From assembly GCA_944990035.1 (NCBI GenBank), contig CALYLX010000034.1, forward strand, positions 62,001-126,000: a DNA stretch of 64,000 bases, read 5' to 3'. Shown piece by piece: positions 1 through 12,246 of this stretch; positions within the stretch are counted from its first letter, which is position 1, and every line of letters begins with the position of its first letter. The position numbers and the translations under genes were made by a program. Under the pieces are notes generated by a model. It saw nothing but the letters and a program-made list of their open reading frames with translations. It ran no database searches and had not been told where the DNA came from. Origin of the DNA: Clitopilus passeckerianus. Its lineage: Eukaryota; Basidiomycota; Agaricomycetes; Agaricales; Entolomataceae.

Positions 1-1
1 A

Positions 2-217
2 GGTATCGGTGCCCGTTTCCCCATTCAAGATGTCGACGCCAGCAGACGTGAGGAAATCCTAGTTGACTTCCTGCTGGCAGATATCGTGTTCGTGAACGAG
101 CTGCAGGACGCTCTGAGCCAAAACCATTGTTCGTCAGGCCAGACAGCAGAACTCGCTCCTCCTTGCGCTCCCTATAAAGGATATGAGTTCGAGGCCAATG
201 TCAAGCAAAACAGGTAG
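2..217 (+). CDS. Partial open frame at left edge, unrecognised
   Basis: A stop-free frame runs from the window edge to a TAG at 215-217 (71 residues). It is rich in acidic and hydrophobic residues (for example ILVDFLLADIVFVNELQDAL) and could be the 3' part of a gene whose start lies outside. A GTAGAT at 214-219 could instead be a splice donor. No family is recognised and its codon use was not tested, so it may be chance. Confidence 0.25.
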   Translation, partial: GIGARFPIQDVDASRREEILVDFLLADIVFVNELQDALSQNHCSSGQTAELAPPCAPYKGYEFEANVKQNR

Positions 218-2611
218 ATAACTAACCTTAACCAGCCTACGGTTCGGGCTTCCTCGTTGTAGGAACATCTTCAGCACTGAGGGCTACACAGCAGGGTGGG
301 GATGGTGACCCAGATTTGGAGGCCGCAGCTGGCGACGGAGGGCGTGTGGTCGAAAGCTATACATGGATAAATGTATCATCAGCAGACTTCTCAACGAGTA
401 GATCACGGTGAAACATACCTGGGTGGTAGGAGGGCGTTCTTGGCCCAATGAGAACAGATCCAACAGGAAATCGTCCACGTGCCTTTCGTATGGAGGAGAA
501 TTCGGGTGCGTATCCTCGTGAGCTGTTGATCTTGAGGTCGACCGGACGCGAAGCATTCACGAACAGCTTCCCTCTCATCAGTACGCGCTCCTGTACAAGC
601 TGCTTAGAATGTCACGTCAGTATCAGTATCCAGTTATGAGGATTGCGAGAAAACATACTACCTTGACCAACGGGGGTCAAGAATACCACGAAAACCTTTC
701 CAATTCATTTTTCCCGTGTGCAGACGGGTTCAACATGTCGCACAGCATGTTCCTCTAGGAGATTGACGCGACATCAGGGTTGGCGAATTGACCGACGAGA
801 GCTTGCTGGTGTGGGTAGACTGCAGCAGCATCGCTGGTAGATCGTCGGGTGGATCGCGTGATTCCATGATTGCCTCGGTGGGTGTTGGAGGTGCCAGCAG
901 GGAAGAAAGTGAGCGAAATGAGCCCCATCGTGTCGGCCAAGTGGAGTGTCAGAAAGGTGGACACAAGAACAAGGGGAACGTCGAGCAGAACGTCGAGCAG
1001 AACAGAATAGGAGCTGAACCTTGCCGGCCGGAGTGGTCCGTGCGTTCCGAGAGCTTTGGGACACTACACGAACAAACACATGACCGAAGACCTGCCGCCT
1101 TCGGAATCCGATTCAGACTCTTCTTTACCATTTCAAGATGCAGGACCTCAATTCCACTTCGTCCATCGAAATTTTTCCCCGTGCGCACTAAATACGTCTC
1201 TTTCACCTGGGCAGCGACATGCGTCATGCTGGATGAATATTTGAGTGTGCAATGCTGCAGGATGGTATGTTTTTTCTCGTCCTGTCCCATATCCTATCGA
1301 CTCACCTCTTAAACGCAGCAGAATGCCCATCCTCCATCTCTGGAGCACGCCAGATGAGCTGAAGATGGCTCCCCGCTGCCTACAGCTGTGGCCAGTCTTT
1401 CAGCGATTGTGGAATCCCATCTGAAAGTCCTGAACTGGAACGAACACCTCTCGTTCTCCCTCAGATGACTCTCGCTGGCAATCTTTCCCGAGTCTTCAGC
1501 TAATCAACCAGGTACTCCGACGGTTGCAGGAATACCAGATCTCGGGACCCAACATCCCTAGCACCGCCAGAAATGCAGTTCAGACCGAGAGTCCCCATTT
1601 TGACATCGTCACGCTCTCGATAGCATCATTCATGTTTCGTCAACAACTATTGAGGTACGCTGCACTCATCTCCGGCTTTCCACCAGTCTATGCCTTGGTT
1701 AACATATAACCATACTACAGGTCCAACTTTCTCATCCCAGTTCCGCCTCCATGAATGCCATAGACTACTCTCACCCTTTGGATGCCCCGGACCGCACGTA
1801 GGTCTTTGGTATGCAGGTACGGTCAGCTCGTCTTGCCATTCCCTCAATTTGTCTAATGTGCCCTACAGGCAACCCACCAGTTCAGACTCAATCTCTACGT
1901 CTTAGCACGTCAGTATCGGATGTTCGACCTAACTCCCTCCAGCGATCTGGTACGTTCCATTTTACCTGGTGATCTCTGGCTTTCGTAGCCCTCATACCAG
2001 CTTCTCTAGCCCGCCTATTGTCGGCGGATCTCTACTATCTCCATCACGTTCGCTAGCAGCAGTGCCAGTTCTGTTCCGAAGGAATGCCTCCCCGATCCAC
2101 CCTACCTTACCTTTTCATATATCCGTCAGCGTCATATGTATAGGTACAGTGCATATATATGTTCTCGTTCCGGCTACCAAGTTTGAAGCGGCTCAGTTTT
2201 CCCTGTCATATCTGTGTACAAACGTGCATCATCCGATCGCGTTCGTGCTATTGATGTGAAGCCAATCGATTTATTCCTCGTGTGCCGTAGTCACAAATTC
2301 AAAATTCCTCTCCTGTAAGATCGGGAACACGTTTTAGGTTGAGGAGCCGGAAGCTAGCTCTGCTTGTGGTGCATAATTAGCGTATAAATCGGTGGAAGAA
2401 GGCGTCACGGCCACCAGACTGAACGTTCAAGACGTCACACTGAATACACGTGTGCACGAGATTATGACAGGAAATGATGGCTTCGATCCATGCGAGCGAC
2501 AGATTACAAGCTAGTTGGCCAACTATTTCTTCCATGCCTCAACTCCATACGAGAGTACAATGGGAGACGAATGAACTGGATCGGTTGTGAAAATATTACC
2601 TTTCTGCACCG
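218..2611. other. Gene-poor stretch with decayed repeats
   Basis: No intact gene seen. The segment 670-960 is a diverged relative of 40655-40900: both contain a TACCTTGACCAAC block and a run ending in GTCGTCGGGT near a GGATCCTGGGATTCC-like stretch. The segment about 1140-2260 resembles 5190-6130, sharing a GAGCACGCCAGA block and a TCCTGT..CCCATATCCTATCGACTCACC-like block. Short open frames here have no continuous coding logic, so I read this as remnants of old duplications. Confidence 0.5.
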
Positions 2612-3855
2612 TTACTCCTCGAAATGAACGGTGCCCTCAAACGAATTCCTAATCTGGACGACTCTATGCTCTTTGACAGACAAGCCTTCCTTCCCGAAGT
2701 ATCGGGGGGTAACGAAGGACCACCTAGTTTGGTATCAGCACCTACTCTCACTTGAGTTGACGGATAAAGCTTACTCATAATGTCCTCTCATCCATACGCC
2801 AGTTGCATCTAGAAATTTCACAGCATCCCTGGAGTATATTGGATCAAGGCGATCCGAAAGAATCCGCCTCGCATCAGCCCATCTGTCGACCAACGCTTCC
2901 ATATACCCTCCAGCAAAGTCAACCGCACGTTGGATGTCCACCTTCTTGTATTCCATGATGACTGTTATAACATTCGCAGCCGCATGCCCTTTAGCCTGTT
3001 CCATGTTCCAGGAGAGAAGATCCTAAATCAATTTAGCTTCGCCGCCTGTGAGACATGAAGATAACCACACACATTTGTCCAAATTATAACATCGCACGCC
3101 GCCTGGTAACCAGAGTCGAATGTCGGGTCTTCGTATACGTGAGGGGGAAGGTCGATTCCAAGACAATACTCCACGACGTTGTAAGACGGCCTAACTGCAA
3201 CCGCCCGACGGCGGAGGGCCAGGTATCCGGGAATGTCCAATATCTCGTCTCTCTCTCGATGGTATGCCTCGTCTGCGACACCGGCGGCATATTCACACAC
3301 ATTTTTTATGAATCTTTTTACGGTATTTGGACCAAACTTGACCACGTGGAGCTGTTTAAAGCTATCGGATTTCATTGGGTTTAACGTCACTAGGAGCTCA
3401 AATTGAACTCTTACGATGTCGTCAGGCGACAGAGCCAGGTTCCGTCGTCAAATTCAGGCTCATTCATAGCACGAATAACCGTCATTGCACTCTGCTTCGC
3501 ATTCTGGCCATTTTGAACGTCAGTAGACTCATCAAAACGCCAGTACCAGCTCATCTGTTGGGCAAATCAGCGTATGTTCAAACAGAAAGTTTAGCATGAT
3601 TCTTACAAGGTCCATGGTAGTTCTAAGAGCTTGCGGCTCTGCGTACGCATATACATATGACGCGAAGAGCTCAAAGTCACAAGCATCCAGCCAGGCACGC
3701 ATCTTCGGTCCACAGATGTCTTCGTCGTATTGATCAATCCACGCTCGGGATTGAGGACGAACATGGGAATAGTGCGGATTTGGCCGATAGTTTGGAGCGA
3801 TACTAGCGAATAGGGTGCATAAATTAGGCAGTCGGAAGAATTGCGTGGTTGACAT
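2612..3855 (-). CDS. Class I terpene (sesquiterpene) synthase, 5 exons, 345 aa
   Basis: Likely cyclises a prenyl diphosphate (farnesyl diphosphate in most family members) in the cytosol. Exons on the minus strand: 3855-3607, 3554-3415, 3361-3073, 3022-2775 and 2723-2612; all four introns are GT-AG, 50-53 nt, and phases agree. The N-terminal block NPHYSHVRPQSRAW and the helix DFELFASYVYAYA are typical of agaricomycete trichodiene-synthase-like enzymes. The metal-binding aspartate motif reads DESTD (residues 91-95). The NSE triad is restored only by splicing at 3072/3023, giving N226, S230 and E234 (NDLLSWNME). The RY pair is R316-Y317 near the C terminus. Length fits the family. The ATG at 3853-3855 was chosen because it directly precedes the conserved FRLPN block. 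No P450 or other tailoring gene lies beside it. The product cannot be predicted. Confidence 0.9.
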
Positions 3856-6416
3856 CGATGATATGTAGGAAGGATGGTGCAGATAGGCCGGTTGGGGGGG
3901 ATTAGTTATATGTGGCAGCAATGGGCGCATTCATGCAGTCTGCCGATGGTCCGCAGGGATATCAACGAAATGTCATGGTTGTGGCAGCATCCATGTTCTC
4001 CCGTCAGTTGATTTTAATGATAAGTGATATCTAGTCCAAAATTAGTCACCACGCGATTTAATTGATATGGCACAGCTGAGTCTACCCATGCACGAGGCAT
4101 TTTCATACAATATAATGGCAGTATCTGACACGTAAGAAATCTACCTTTCTCACGACCTAGGATAGAGTAAAACGATGCCAAAATCCCCTCTACTAGCACT
4201 AGGCAAAGTCAACTAACAGCTGGAGGAGAATAAGTTGGCTAAGCCGGTCAATGGGCCGACTGTCCGAAACCTCCCACCTCGAGAAAATAGGCTTATCTCT
4301 CCGGGTTTAGTTGCCCAAAAACCTCAAAGTTGGCGGTATGTAAAGTTCGGAAGATCCCGGGCCGTTAGGCCTCGAATCCTGCTTCATGTCCGAGGAGAGG
4401 CGTCCCAGATAATATGGACAAATATGAGGTTCGGACTCTACATCATTTTGTCTTATCGGGGAGGTAGGGGAAGCCGTGAACAAGGAGTACACCGAAAATG
4501 ATGAGAATGCACACAACAGAATCCATACATCCCCGCACTCCCGCCACGCCTTCCCAGTGCTTATCTTCCCACTACGGCGTGTGCGAACATTGGGTGCGTC
4601 ATTTCTGAAAGAGTTGTTGGGTTTGAATGCGTGCATATTGATGTATCCGGTAAACATACCCTTTGACCACGAGGCGGTTTATCCGAAATTCCAAAGGGCA
4701 GATGAGTTTCTGGGTCCGGAGATCGGGTATTAGGGGATGGATGTTAGAATGACAGGCCTGGGGGTGCGTTCAAGTTAATATCGCTCTGGGCCGGATACAT
4801 AGACAAAAGAGAGAGATAGAGGAGCGAAGAGAAACCGACGATAGGAAGCATCTCCGCGCTGGACTCATCAGGGTAGGGGTTCTAAGGAACATGCATTAGT
4901 ACCGATAAAGAAGGAGTGGGAAATATCGATATTTGGAGCCATACCTGCTTTATTCCGCGCCCTTCCTATTCCCTCACACTAGACTGGCCGAGAATCCATG
5001 CAAGCTTGACAGCCACATGTACTGGCTAGAGAATCGAAGCGGATTGAGGGAGCACATGGAAGTGATTGTATGAGTGCACGCACACAGCCGGACAGAAGAG
5101 CATGTCGGCGGGTAGGGAATCTAGAGATGTCAAAGACTCAACACGAACAAACGGGAGCCCAAGTCCTGTCACCTTCGTGATCCAGCTCAATTTCCCTTCG
5201 TCCCTCTAAACTTCTCCCTGAGCACGCCAGAAATCCTCCTTGCCCATGGACGACTACAGACTTCTGTACGATGAATAAGCAATGTCTTATGATGGTGCGT
5301 TTTTGTCCATTCAGTCATATTTCCCATCGACTGACGCTCCTTCTTGTATCCAGCAAAACTCAATTTACACAATCTCGCGCGTCCTAGGTGAAGCGAATAT
5401 GACCCTTCCGTGGCCGGCAGATGCAGCCTAGGCAGTTGCTTGATCGTTTGTGGGATCCCAGGCGAGCCGGTTGAACTTGAAGGACCATGGGTAACTCTCC
5501 CCAACGACCTGTCTCTAATCTTCTGCTGATCACTATGGTACTCCTACAGGTTCAGGACCACTAGACCTCGGATAAAATAGCCAGGCATCTCCTGCATCTT
5601 TACAAGTGCACGTTGGAGCAAGGCAAGTAATACTAGTAGATCCATTGTCGCGGCGCCCTCACGGGTTGATCCCTCATAACCCCGGTCGACGACGCAGATG
5701 TACGTTACGCTTATCTCCGGCTTCCAGCCTGCCTTTGACTTGGCTAATGCGCACTGATTTCTGGCGTTCCAGCCCTCGGATATGGCCAGAGGTCGTTAGC
5801 CGAGATTCGGTGAATGCTTTCAGGCTGCCCGAAAAAGGTTAGACGAACCTAGAATATGCTAGGCTAGTGGCGCCCGCGGCAAGGTTAATCAACCCGGCGA
5901 GTTCGTAAGTCTTTTCTCCGATCGGATTGAGACGAAACTAAATATGGGCTCATCATAACCTTCCAGAATCTTCGTCTGTTTAGAAGGATACAGGCGCCCG
6001 TTGACCATTCTGTCGTAGATCCTGCACATATTCGAATTCCGCCCGATCGCGTTCCTGCTGTCAAAATGTGAACCGGCTCAATTTTCCTGTCGTATTTACT
6101 GGACATACTCGAACGATCCATTATTTCGTTCCCGTTGTCAGTATGATCGGCTTAACCGGACCTTCCAGATACAACGACTGTGAATTTCTTTATGGCTAGA
6201 GGTATACATATACAGCAACTCGGACTGATCAAGTTAGGTCCGGGAGTTGAAATCTCCTTGCACTAGTAATCGAAACTAGCTGCACATGTGTAGTCGGGAC
6301 GATAAATTGAAGACACAAATGACCTATAGTGGTAAGGGTTCTGAGAGGGTGAATGTTTCAAATCAGGTTCTATCACAATAAATACGCCGAAAACCTCAAG
6401 CGAGGAGGCCAGAGCC
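3856..6416. other. Spacer between divergent terpene synthases
   Basis: About 2.5 kb separates the two head-to-head synthase genes and must hold both promoters. No intact gene seen. 5190-6130 is a diverged copy of 1140-2260. Short frames at 4307-4657 (-) and 4235-4501 (+) overlap each other and look like noise. Confidence 0.5.
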
Positions 6417-7542
6417 ATGTCGTTCATCTCAAATCACCCAACCAGCCAGAAGTTCGATCCACTCATCGATCCACCCCACTTCGTCTCGAAATTTCCAATT
6501 CGTGATCATAAAGACAGAGAGACGATTATCTCTACTGTGCAGGAGTACTTCAAAAAGCACTGGGAGTGGCCGTCTGAAGAACGCAAGTTGCGGTTTCTGG
6601 ATGAGCAGTCGGCGGAATGGTCGACACTCACGACTCCCGTGAGCCCGCAAGAACGCGCCGAAGTGTACGCACAGTACATTACGTTCTGGTTCTTATACGA
6701 CGACCTATCGGATGTTATGACTCCAAACGAGGTGCGTCCATTTGGCATTGGCAGCACTCACTTGATAAACTAACTGCCTTGTTCACGGATCAGGTCGCAC
6801 GATATATCCCTCGCATCATCACCATTCTATCTGGTCGCGAGCTTTCCGGTGAAATGACTGCACCCGAACGGATCCTTCACGATATTTGCTCCCGAATGAA
6901 CCGAATTGCCTCAGGACGGCGCGTCTTCGATGCAGCAATCAGTTACATAAAATCAGCTGCTGCAAAGGTGGATCGTCTCGAGAGCTTAACTGCGGGTTTT
7001 GAAGAGTTCTTTAAATACAGGGTTCAAGATGTTGGTGGCAGGTACGTCTTTCTTCTTTACTCATTGACACGAATGGTAATCCCATGACGGAGTTTTCTTA
7101 TTCGCCTTTTAGGCTCGCGTTGGAGGCTATACTGTGGACCCGGGAGATCACGATCCCAGCCCACTTGCAGACTGAGAAGATTCAAATTCTCCAAGAAATA
7201 GCTATCAGCCAAGCATGCCTGATCAACGACCTATACTCATACAGGAAGGAGGTGAAGGCGAGCTCTCAAGAAGTTCGGGAGCACGACGAGACGGTGTACA
7301 ACAGTGTTACTGTCCTAATGGAAGCCTATCAATTCACTTTGCCGGAGGTGATCGAAGACTTGAAGAAGCGAATCCGCGATTACGAAGACCGGTTCATGGT
7401 GGTGTCGGATGATGTGAAGAAAGCTCATAAGTCGTTGGCCGATGACAGTGAGATCGTAGAGAGATTCATAGAGACACTGAAAGATTTGATGGCAGGAAAT
7501 GCTGCATGGTCTGCGTACTGTGGAAGATATAATTTGCTGTAG
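6417..7542 (+). CDS. Class I terpene synthase, 3 exons, 330 aa
   Basis: Predicted prenyl-diphosphate cyclase. Exons 6417-6731, 6794-7041 and 7113-7542; introns are GT-AG of 62 and 71 nt and phases agree. The aspartate-rich motif is D95-D96-L-S-D99 (FWFLYDDLSDVM) and the NSE motif is N226, S230, E234 (LINDLYSYRKE). Both are complete, so the enzyme should bind its three magnesium ions. It is clearly not a recent copy of the neighbour at 2.6-3.9 kb: sequence similarity outside the motifs is low. The C terminus (AYCGRYNLL) has the RY pair. Substrate (GPP, FPP or GGPP) is not readable from the sequence. Confidence 0.9.
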
Positions 7543-9639
7543 TATATCACGAACATCGTAGCTACCCAGGTTATGTCGAGTATGGGCCCTTTTGTTCACC
7601 AACGGAATGAGGGCTAAAAGGGATCGTGACAAGATCATTGGGTTGACGGAGTGGTGCTTGGATTGGCATCAACACTCGTAGACTGGTCTATCGATGAAGT
7701 ACTCCTATATTGTTCATTTATGCTGCTCAAATGAATCAACCGAATTATGCCACGGAAGTGATACTTACCAAGAAGTTGTCAAACTTGGCCTTCTTTGACG
7801 AGACGCGAGACGGCGCCAAATCAATTGACGAGCGCTTGATCCAGATCGGTCCGTGCGCTTGGGTAACACAAACGTTGACAAACATGTCGTTGGCGCACCC
7901 GACAATCTCGCCCTGCAATTCGACCACTACGCTCCGTTTCTCCATTTTTTTTCCTGGGCTACTCCAAGACATTTCCTTGCTATTGTGCTGTTATGACTTA
8001 AATCCACAACCCTAGATGGTGCGATCTTTCCATTTCACGTTTCTATTTCTGTTCACAAACTCACACTTTCACCTATCTCCACCAGACGAAGTCGCGTGCA
8101 ACGAACACTCCAAAGGACTGAATATAAGAACATTACTCCTCTAACGACTACGAGGGAAAACTGGATTCTTCACGTAGATGTGGGGTGCCCTGTGGCGAAA
8201 CCCACGATTCGACGTTCCCTCAGCCCCAGGCTGGCTACTCCAGGTCAGGCTTTACAAACCGTCTCTCTCTGGTCTTTATCTGACATCTCTACCTTCCCGC
8301 AGGCATTTCCCCATCAACGTCTCGCCCCAGCCGATGCTCATGATATCCGTTGTCGTTGCTGGCCATTTGCCTGCCTCAAGCGCTGCTTGGCTGACAATAG
8401 GCAGGTACCTTCGTCTATGGTGTCTCGTTTGTAACCTGACTGATGTAGATTCAGGCTGTGGGTTGACGGGCGGACACCCTGCATCATTCTTACCTCAAGC
8501 ACCACCCCAAACCTTCGAAAACCCTCCCGGATCCATCCGCTGTCCCCTACGTCGGTCGAGCCTAGTCAAGTTACTATAGGGGCATATATCCGGCCGCGCT
8601 TCCTATAGGGAGTTAAGATTAGTCAAGTAAAGTGATGGGATGAGGAAGAGGCGTAGATGTGGTGCAAGATTTTGGGGCTGATGGGTAAGAGGATGCGGAT
8701 GTACTTCTAGAATGCGAGTTCGGCAGATGAGGAGCAGGGAGGAAAGGTTGAAGATGCTCAAGAAGGCTCGGACGGGATGTGGCCCGAGTAGGAGGGATGT
8801 GAGTACCCCACATACTGCAGCCTTTGACGCTAGCTTCTCAGCTTTCGTGGCTTCTGACGGAGGTCTTCACTTTTTCTTATCTCGCCTTACCCTATTCCGC
8901 GTCATAAACCTTACTCATACCCCTTATCGACAGATTCGTTCCCGACTATGAGATTTATGGCCTTTCGCCGCCATTCAGGCCCGAAGACTATCCGGCGGGC
9001 TTTGTGAGTGTCCCCCCATCTTGAGCTAACCTCCTTTCCTCCCTCTCTTCAGCCGTCGATTAGCCAAAATCGCAAGCATCTTGGAGGGCGCAGGCTTTTA
9101 TTCTATTCCTTATATCTCCCTTTCCGCCACGTTCCGTGTCCTGTCGTTAATCCATTCTCGCTTGCAATACAATCGGGTTCATGCATCCTTTTTCCTTTGT
9201 GTGGTGATACCAGCAACTTCCATGCCGCACCTTAACCTCCATTGCGAAAGCTTCGCATCTTCAGGAATTGGCGACGGCGCTCTGGTACTCCTCGATGTTC
9301 TCCTGTATGAAGCATTTCGTCCACGTCGTTTGACTGGAAGCTGGATTTCCTCGCTGAACTTGTGCGTGTAACCCGGTGGACTAATACCATCGGGATTCTC
9401 AATGTTTAGGTCCACCCTTCTGTCTGGGGGAACGGACGACTTCCCATAGTTCTGAATCCTCCTCATATCCTTTGAATGCTGCGGGTGTATATGACAGTGA
9501 ACTACGGAGAGAGGGGTCCGTCCGTCTCTGATCGATTGGATAGAGCGAGTTGCCCCTGTCAGCAGTCGTGGAGGACTCGACTTGTCAAAGGGCTGATCAA
9601 AAACTCCGGTTGGTCGCATCAAGGGAAAATGGCCCTTTG
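7543..9639. other. Gene-poor stretch
   Basis: No supported gene. A minus-strand frame at 7745-7972 contains HGPIWIKRSSIDLAP, which resembles HGPIGLKRSPI in the minus frame at 11131-11370, so both are probably fragments of one lost gene family. 8090-9400 holds only short overlapping frames. Confidence 0.45.
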
Positions 9640-9920
9640 TAAACGTAGGAGCCGCAAAGGAACCTCATGGGTTGACGGAATGACATCAAAATATCATATA
9701 CAGTAATTGTTGTGAGAATGGGATCAGTTCAGGAACAAACGAAATGGCAGGTCGGCGCGTTGTATGTAGATGGTTTCCAAGCTTATCTCTTCGGTAATAG
9801 CATCTGTTCAATTTTTGCACCACAACTGAGGCAGGTAGCATACATCCTCACTGCTTTCGGACACCGGTCGCCGCAGTATGGCGAGCTCTTTTTCTTGCCG
9901 ACGCATACCGCTCTCTGAGG

Positions 9921-9929
9921 TATTTAAGC
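9921..9929 (+). promoter_or_regulatory. TATA-like element of the first RlpA-like gene
   Basis: TATTTAAGC lies 96 nt before the ATG at 10017. The same element is kept at 15400 before the paralogue. The shared upstream block also includes GCACCACAACTGAGGCAGGT at about 9819 and 15270, so the promoter was duplicated with the gene. Confidence 0.5.
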
Positions 9930-10016
9930 ATGATCCCCTTCACCTCCACACCTACGTCACCCATTCCCACTCACCGTTCTCCCAGTCGAAAAGGCCGCAT
10001 AAGACGATTCTAAAAT

Positions 10017-10709
10017 ATGCTTCTCATTGCCGGATTCTTTGCCGTCGCTCTTTCCTCTCTCACCTTAGCCACTCCGGTTGGTGACGCCAACATTGTGGCG
10101 CGTGCAGGAGACGCGGTAGATACTCAAGTATTTCAGAATGTGAGCTGGACGTCTTACGTTGTGGGGACGTACGTGACTTTACTATCTTCAGTAACTACGA
10201 CGGGCTTATAACGTATGCAAACATAGTGGTGATTGCGGAAGGACCAACGTACCCACTGACTTCGTACGTGCTCTTTCGAGACGGTTGACTCAATAATTAA
10301 TCACTCGTTGTCACGAAAGGTCGTCGCTTTGAACACAGCCGTTGGTTTTTCTAGCCTGTCTGAGCTATTCCAAGGAAACTGATATCGTTTATAGCAATAC
10401 GGAAAAGGCGAACGGTGCTTCGAGAAGATCCAGATGTCGTACAATGGCAAGAGTACGACAGCGACCATTGTTGATTATGTATGTCTCATGCTTAAATTTT
10501 ACACAACTCCGTCATATAAAGCTTTCTTATGTTTTTCCTAGTGTCCATTTTGCCCAACCAACGGGCTTGACCTTTCTCAGGGGCTTTTTGCGTTCTTTAC
10601 CCCCCTCCCCTTCGGTTACCAGATCTTTGGCGACTGGTACTTCTTGGACGAAAAAGCGTCCATCGTTAGGAAAGATATTGCTGGAAATTCCACTTCTTCG
10701 ACGCTGTAG
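10017..10709 (+). CDS. Secreted RlpA-like double-psi beta-barrel protein A, 5 exons, 153 aa
   Basis: Small extracellular protein of the RlpA/barwin/cerato-platanin-like fold, a class common in fungal cell walls and plant-interaction secretomes; enzymatic activity is not established for the family. Exons 10017-10168, 10227-10263, 10320-10340, 10395-10478 and 10542-10709; phases agree, and two exons are only 37 and 21 nt. A signal peptide is clear (MLLIAGFFAVALSSLTLA). The mature part has the hallmark blocks GDCGRTNVPTDFVVALN, CFEKIQ and IVDYCPFCPTNGLDLS. The donor at 10341 (GTTGGT) is weak, but the paralogue splices identically. The catalytic His of expansins is not seen. Confidence 0.85.
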
Positions 10710-11407
10710 GCGAGTCATTGTCATGGAAGAACCCGGTGGCATACGACAGCATTCCGGAGCTCAATCTATCTAGACATTGCATGTATTTCCCTTGTCGGTC
10801 CCTACCGTTCGAATAATGCCATTACAGTGACTGTCTATGGGGTTGGCTGAAGAGAACTGCGCTGCCCTACAGTAGGACTTAGTTTTTGCATCATGGGCAT
10901 GGTGACCTAGAGAGTAATACCCACCATATTTTGCGGTCCTCTCTAATTTTAACAGCCCAACGCGAACCCCATTATTGTTCATATTACGAAGTTTTCATGC
11001 AGACAGCCGGAGAGAAATGTAGGCATTGATTGATTATTCTGCGATTCTGAATCCGAATGATAGAGCATGGATTGGGGGAGAAAGCGAAGAGATGGGAAAG
11101 AAGCAAGAGAATGCTTTGCAATCCAGGCGCCTAACCAATCGGCGAGCGCTTGAGCCCGATTGGTCCGTGCGTCTGTTCAAAATCAACATTGACAATTAAA
11201 ACAAATTCCAGAGCGTCGACAGTTGCCTTGAGCAGCGATTCGACCACGAACACTCCGCCTCTCCAAACCTGGAATCCCTCTGCCGTGTCAAGAAGATTCC
11301 ATGCAAGCAACTGCTGTCGTGCGGCAGCCGGAATCTTGAGCCACAGCCCCGGACGGTATGATTCCTCCATTGCACGTTTTTACCTGCAAACCCACGGTTG
11401 CTTTTCA

Positions 11408-12246
11408 TCTAGTAGGGAACTCTCTTCAAGCTATATGAAGCGCTGGATCTTCCGCTACCAACACCCTCGTGATGCCACCGCCCAGCCTGTTGCTCTCCTG
11501 GTTGGTGCATATCGAGAATATCATGTGTTGAAGTGCAAGCTGTTTGCTCAGGTCAGTCTCGCCAAAGATCTCTCTCCAGCTTTCAGCAGGCTAATTTGGA
11601 GATCCTACAGATACTTAAGCGTATCGACCTAGCAATGGAGTGCCCCAAGAAGTGCTCACCATGTCGACCATTGGACCTTGCCTTTGCCGTCCCGTACTTG
11701 ACGAGTTGGACCTCCGTATGCTCGATGGTATACTGGTGCTTTCATTTCTGGCCTCCCTGGGTTCAGCATTGCTGGATAGCAGTTAAAACCCCTGTCCATT
11801 GCCGTATTTCAAGTCAGAACCGTCAACAGCCAAACACTGTCATTCAACTCGCCTGGGAGCGGCTGGTCCCGTACAGCACCTGGCTTGGGTTCGTACTCTG
11901 CTCAAGTCGGGTTGCAGATTCTAGGCACTTTTCTGGCGAAAACAGCGCGGATAATGACCAAGAGCGCCATGATATACACATCCCTACTTTTTTGCCTACA
12001 ATTCTAACTGTAGTAGGTAACGTCTACGCGTATACTCTCCAGTTGATAATACCTCCGATAATTGGTAAGCCAAATATACGTTTTATCCAGTTATCCCTCG
12101 AAGATAGGTTCTCATCTTGTCTTTTCAGGTATCGTTTTGAATTTATTCGTTGTTCGAGGTAGTCTGTCACCACCCAGCCCTATCGTCGACACCCCTTCAA
12201 AAATTATGTTTCCCGAGTTGTTACCTACCTCCAGTAGTACAAAGTA
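11408..12246 (+). pseudogene. Decayed multi-pass membrane protein fragment
   Basis: Several protein-like stretches occur in changing frames. They include KRWIFRYQHPRDATAQPVAL around 11430, a donor/acceptor pair at 11551/11590 leading into ANLEILQILKRIDLA, then LGSYSAQVGLQILGTFLAKT around 11890. The last piece, TVVGNVYAYTLQLIIPPIIG, splices at 12064/12129 into IVLNLFVVRGSLSPPSP and a stop at 12244-12246. The last parts read like the final helices and tail of an agaricomycete multi-pass membrane protein of unknown function. Frame breaks around 11650 and 11770 suggest decay, but further unrecognised introns could rescue it. Confidence 0.35.
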
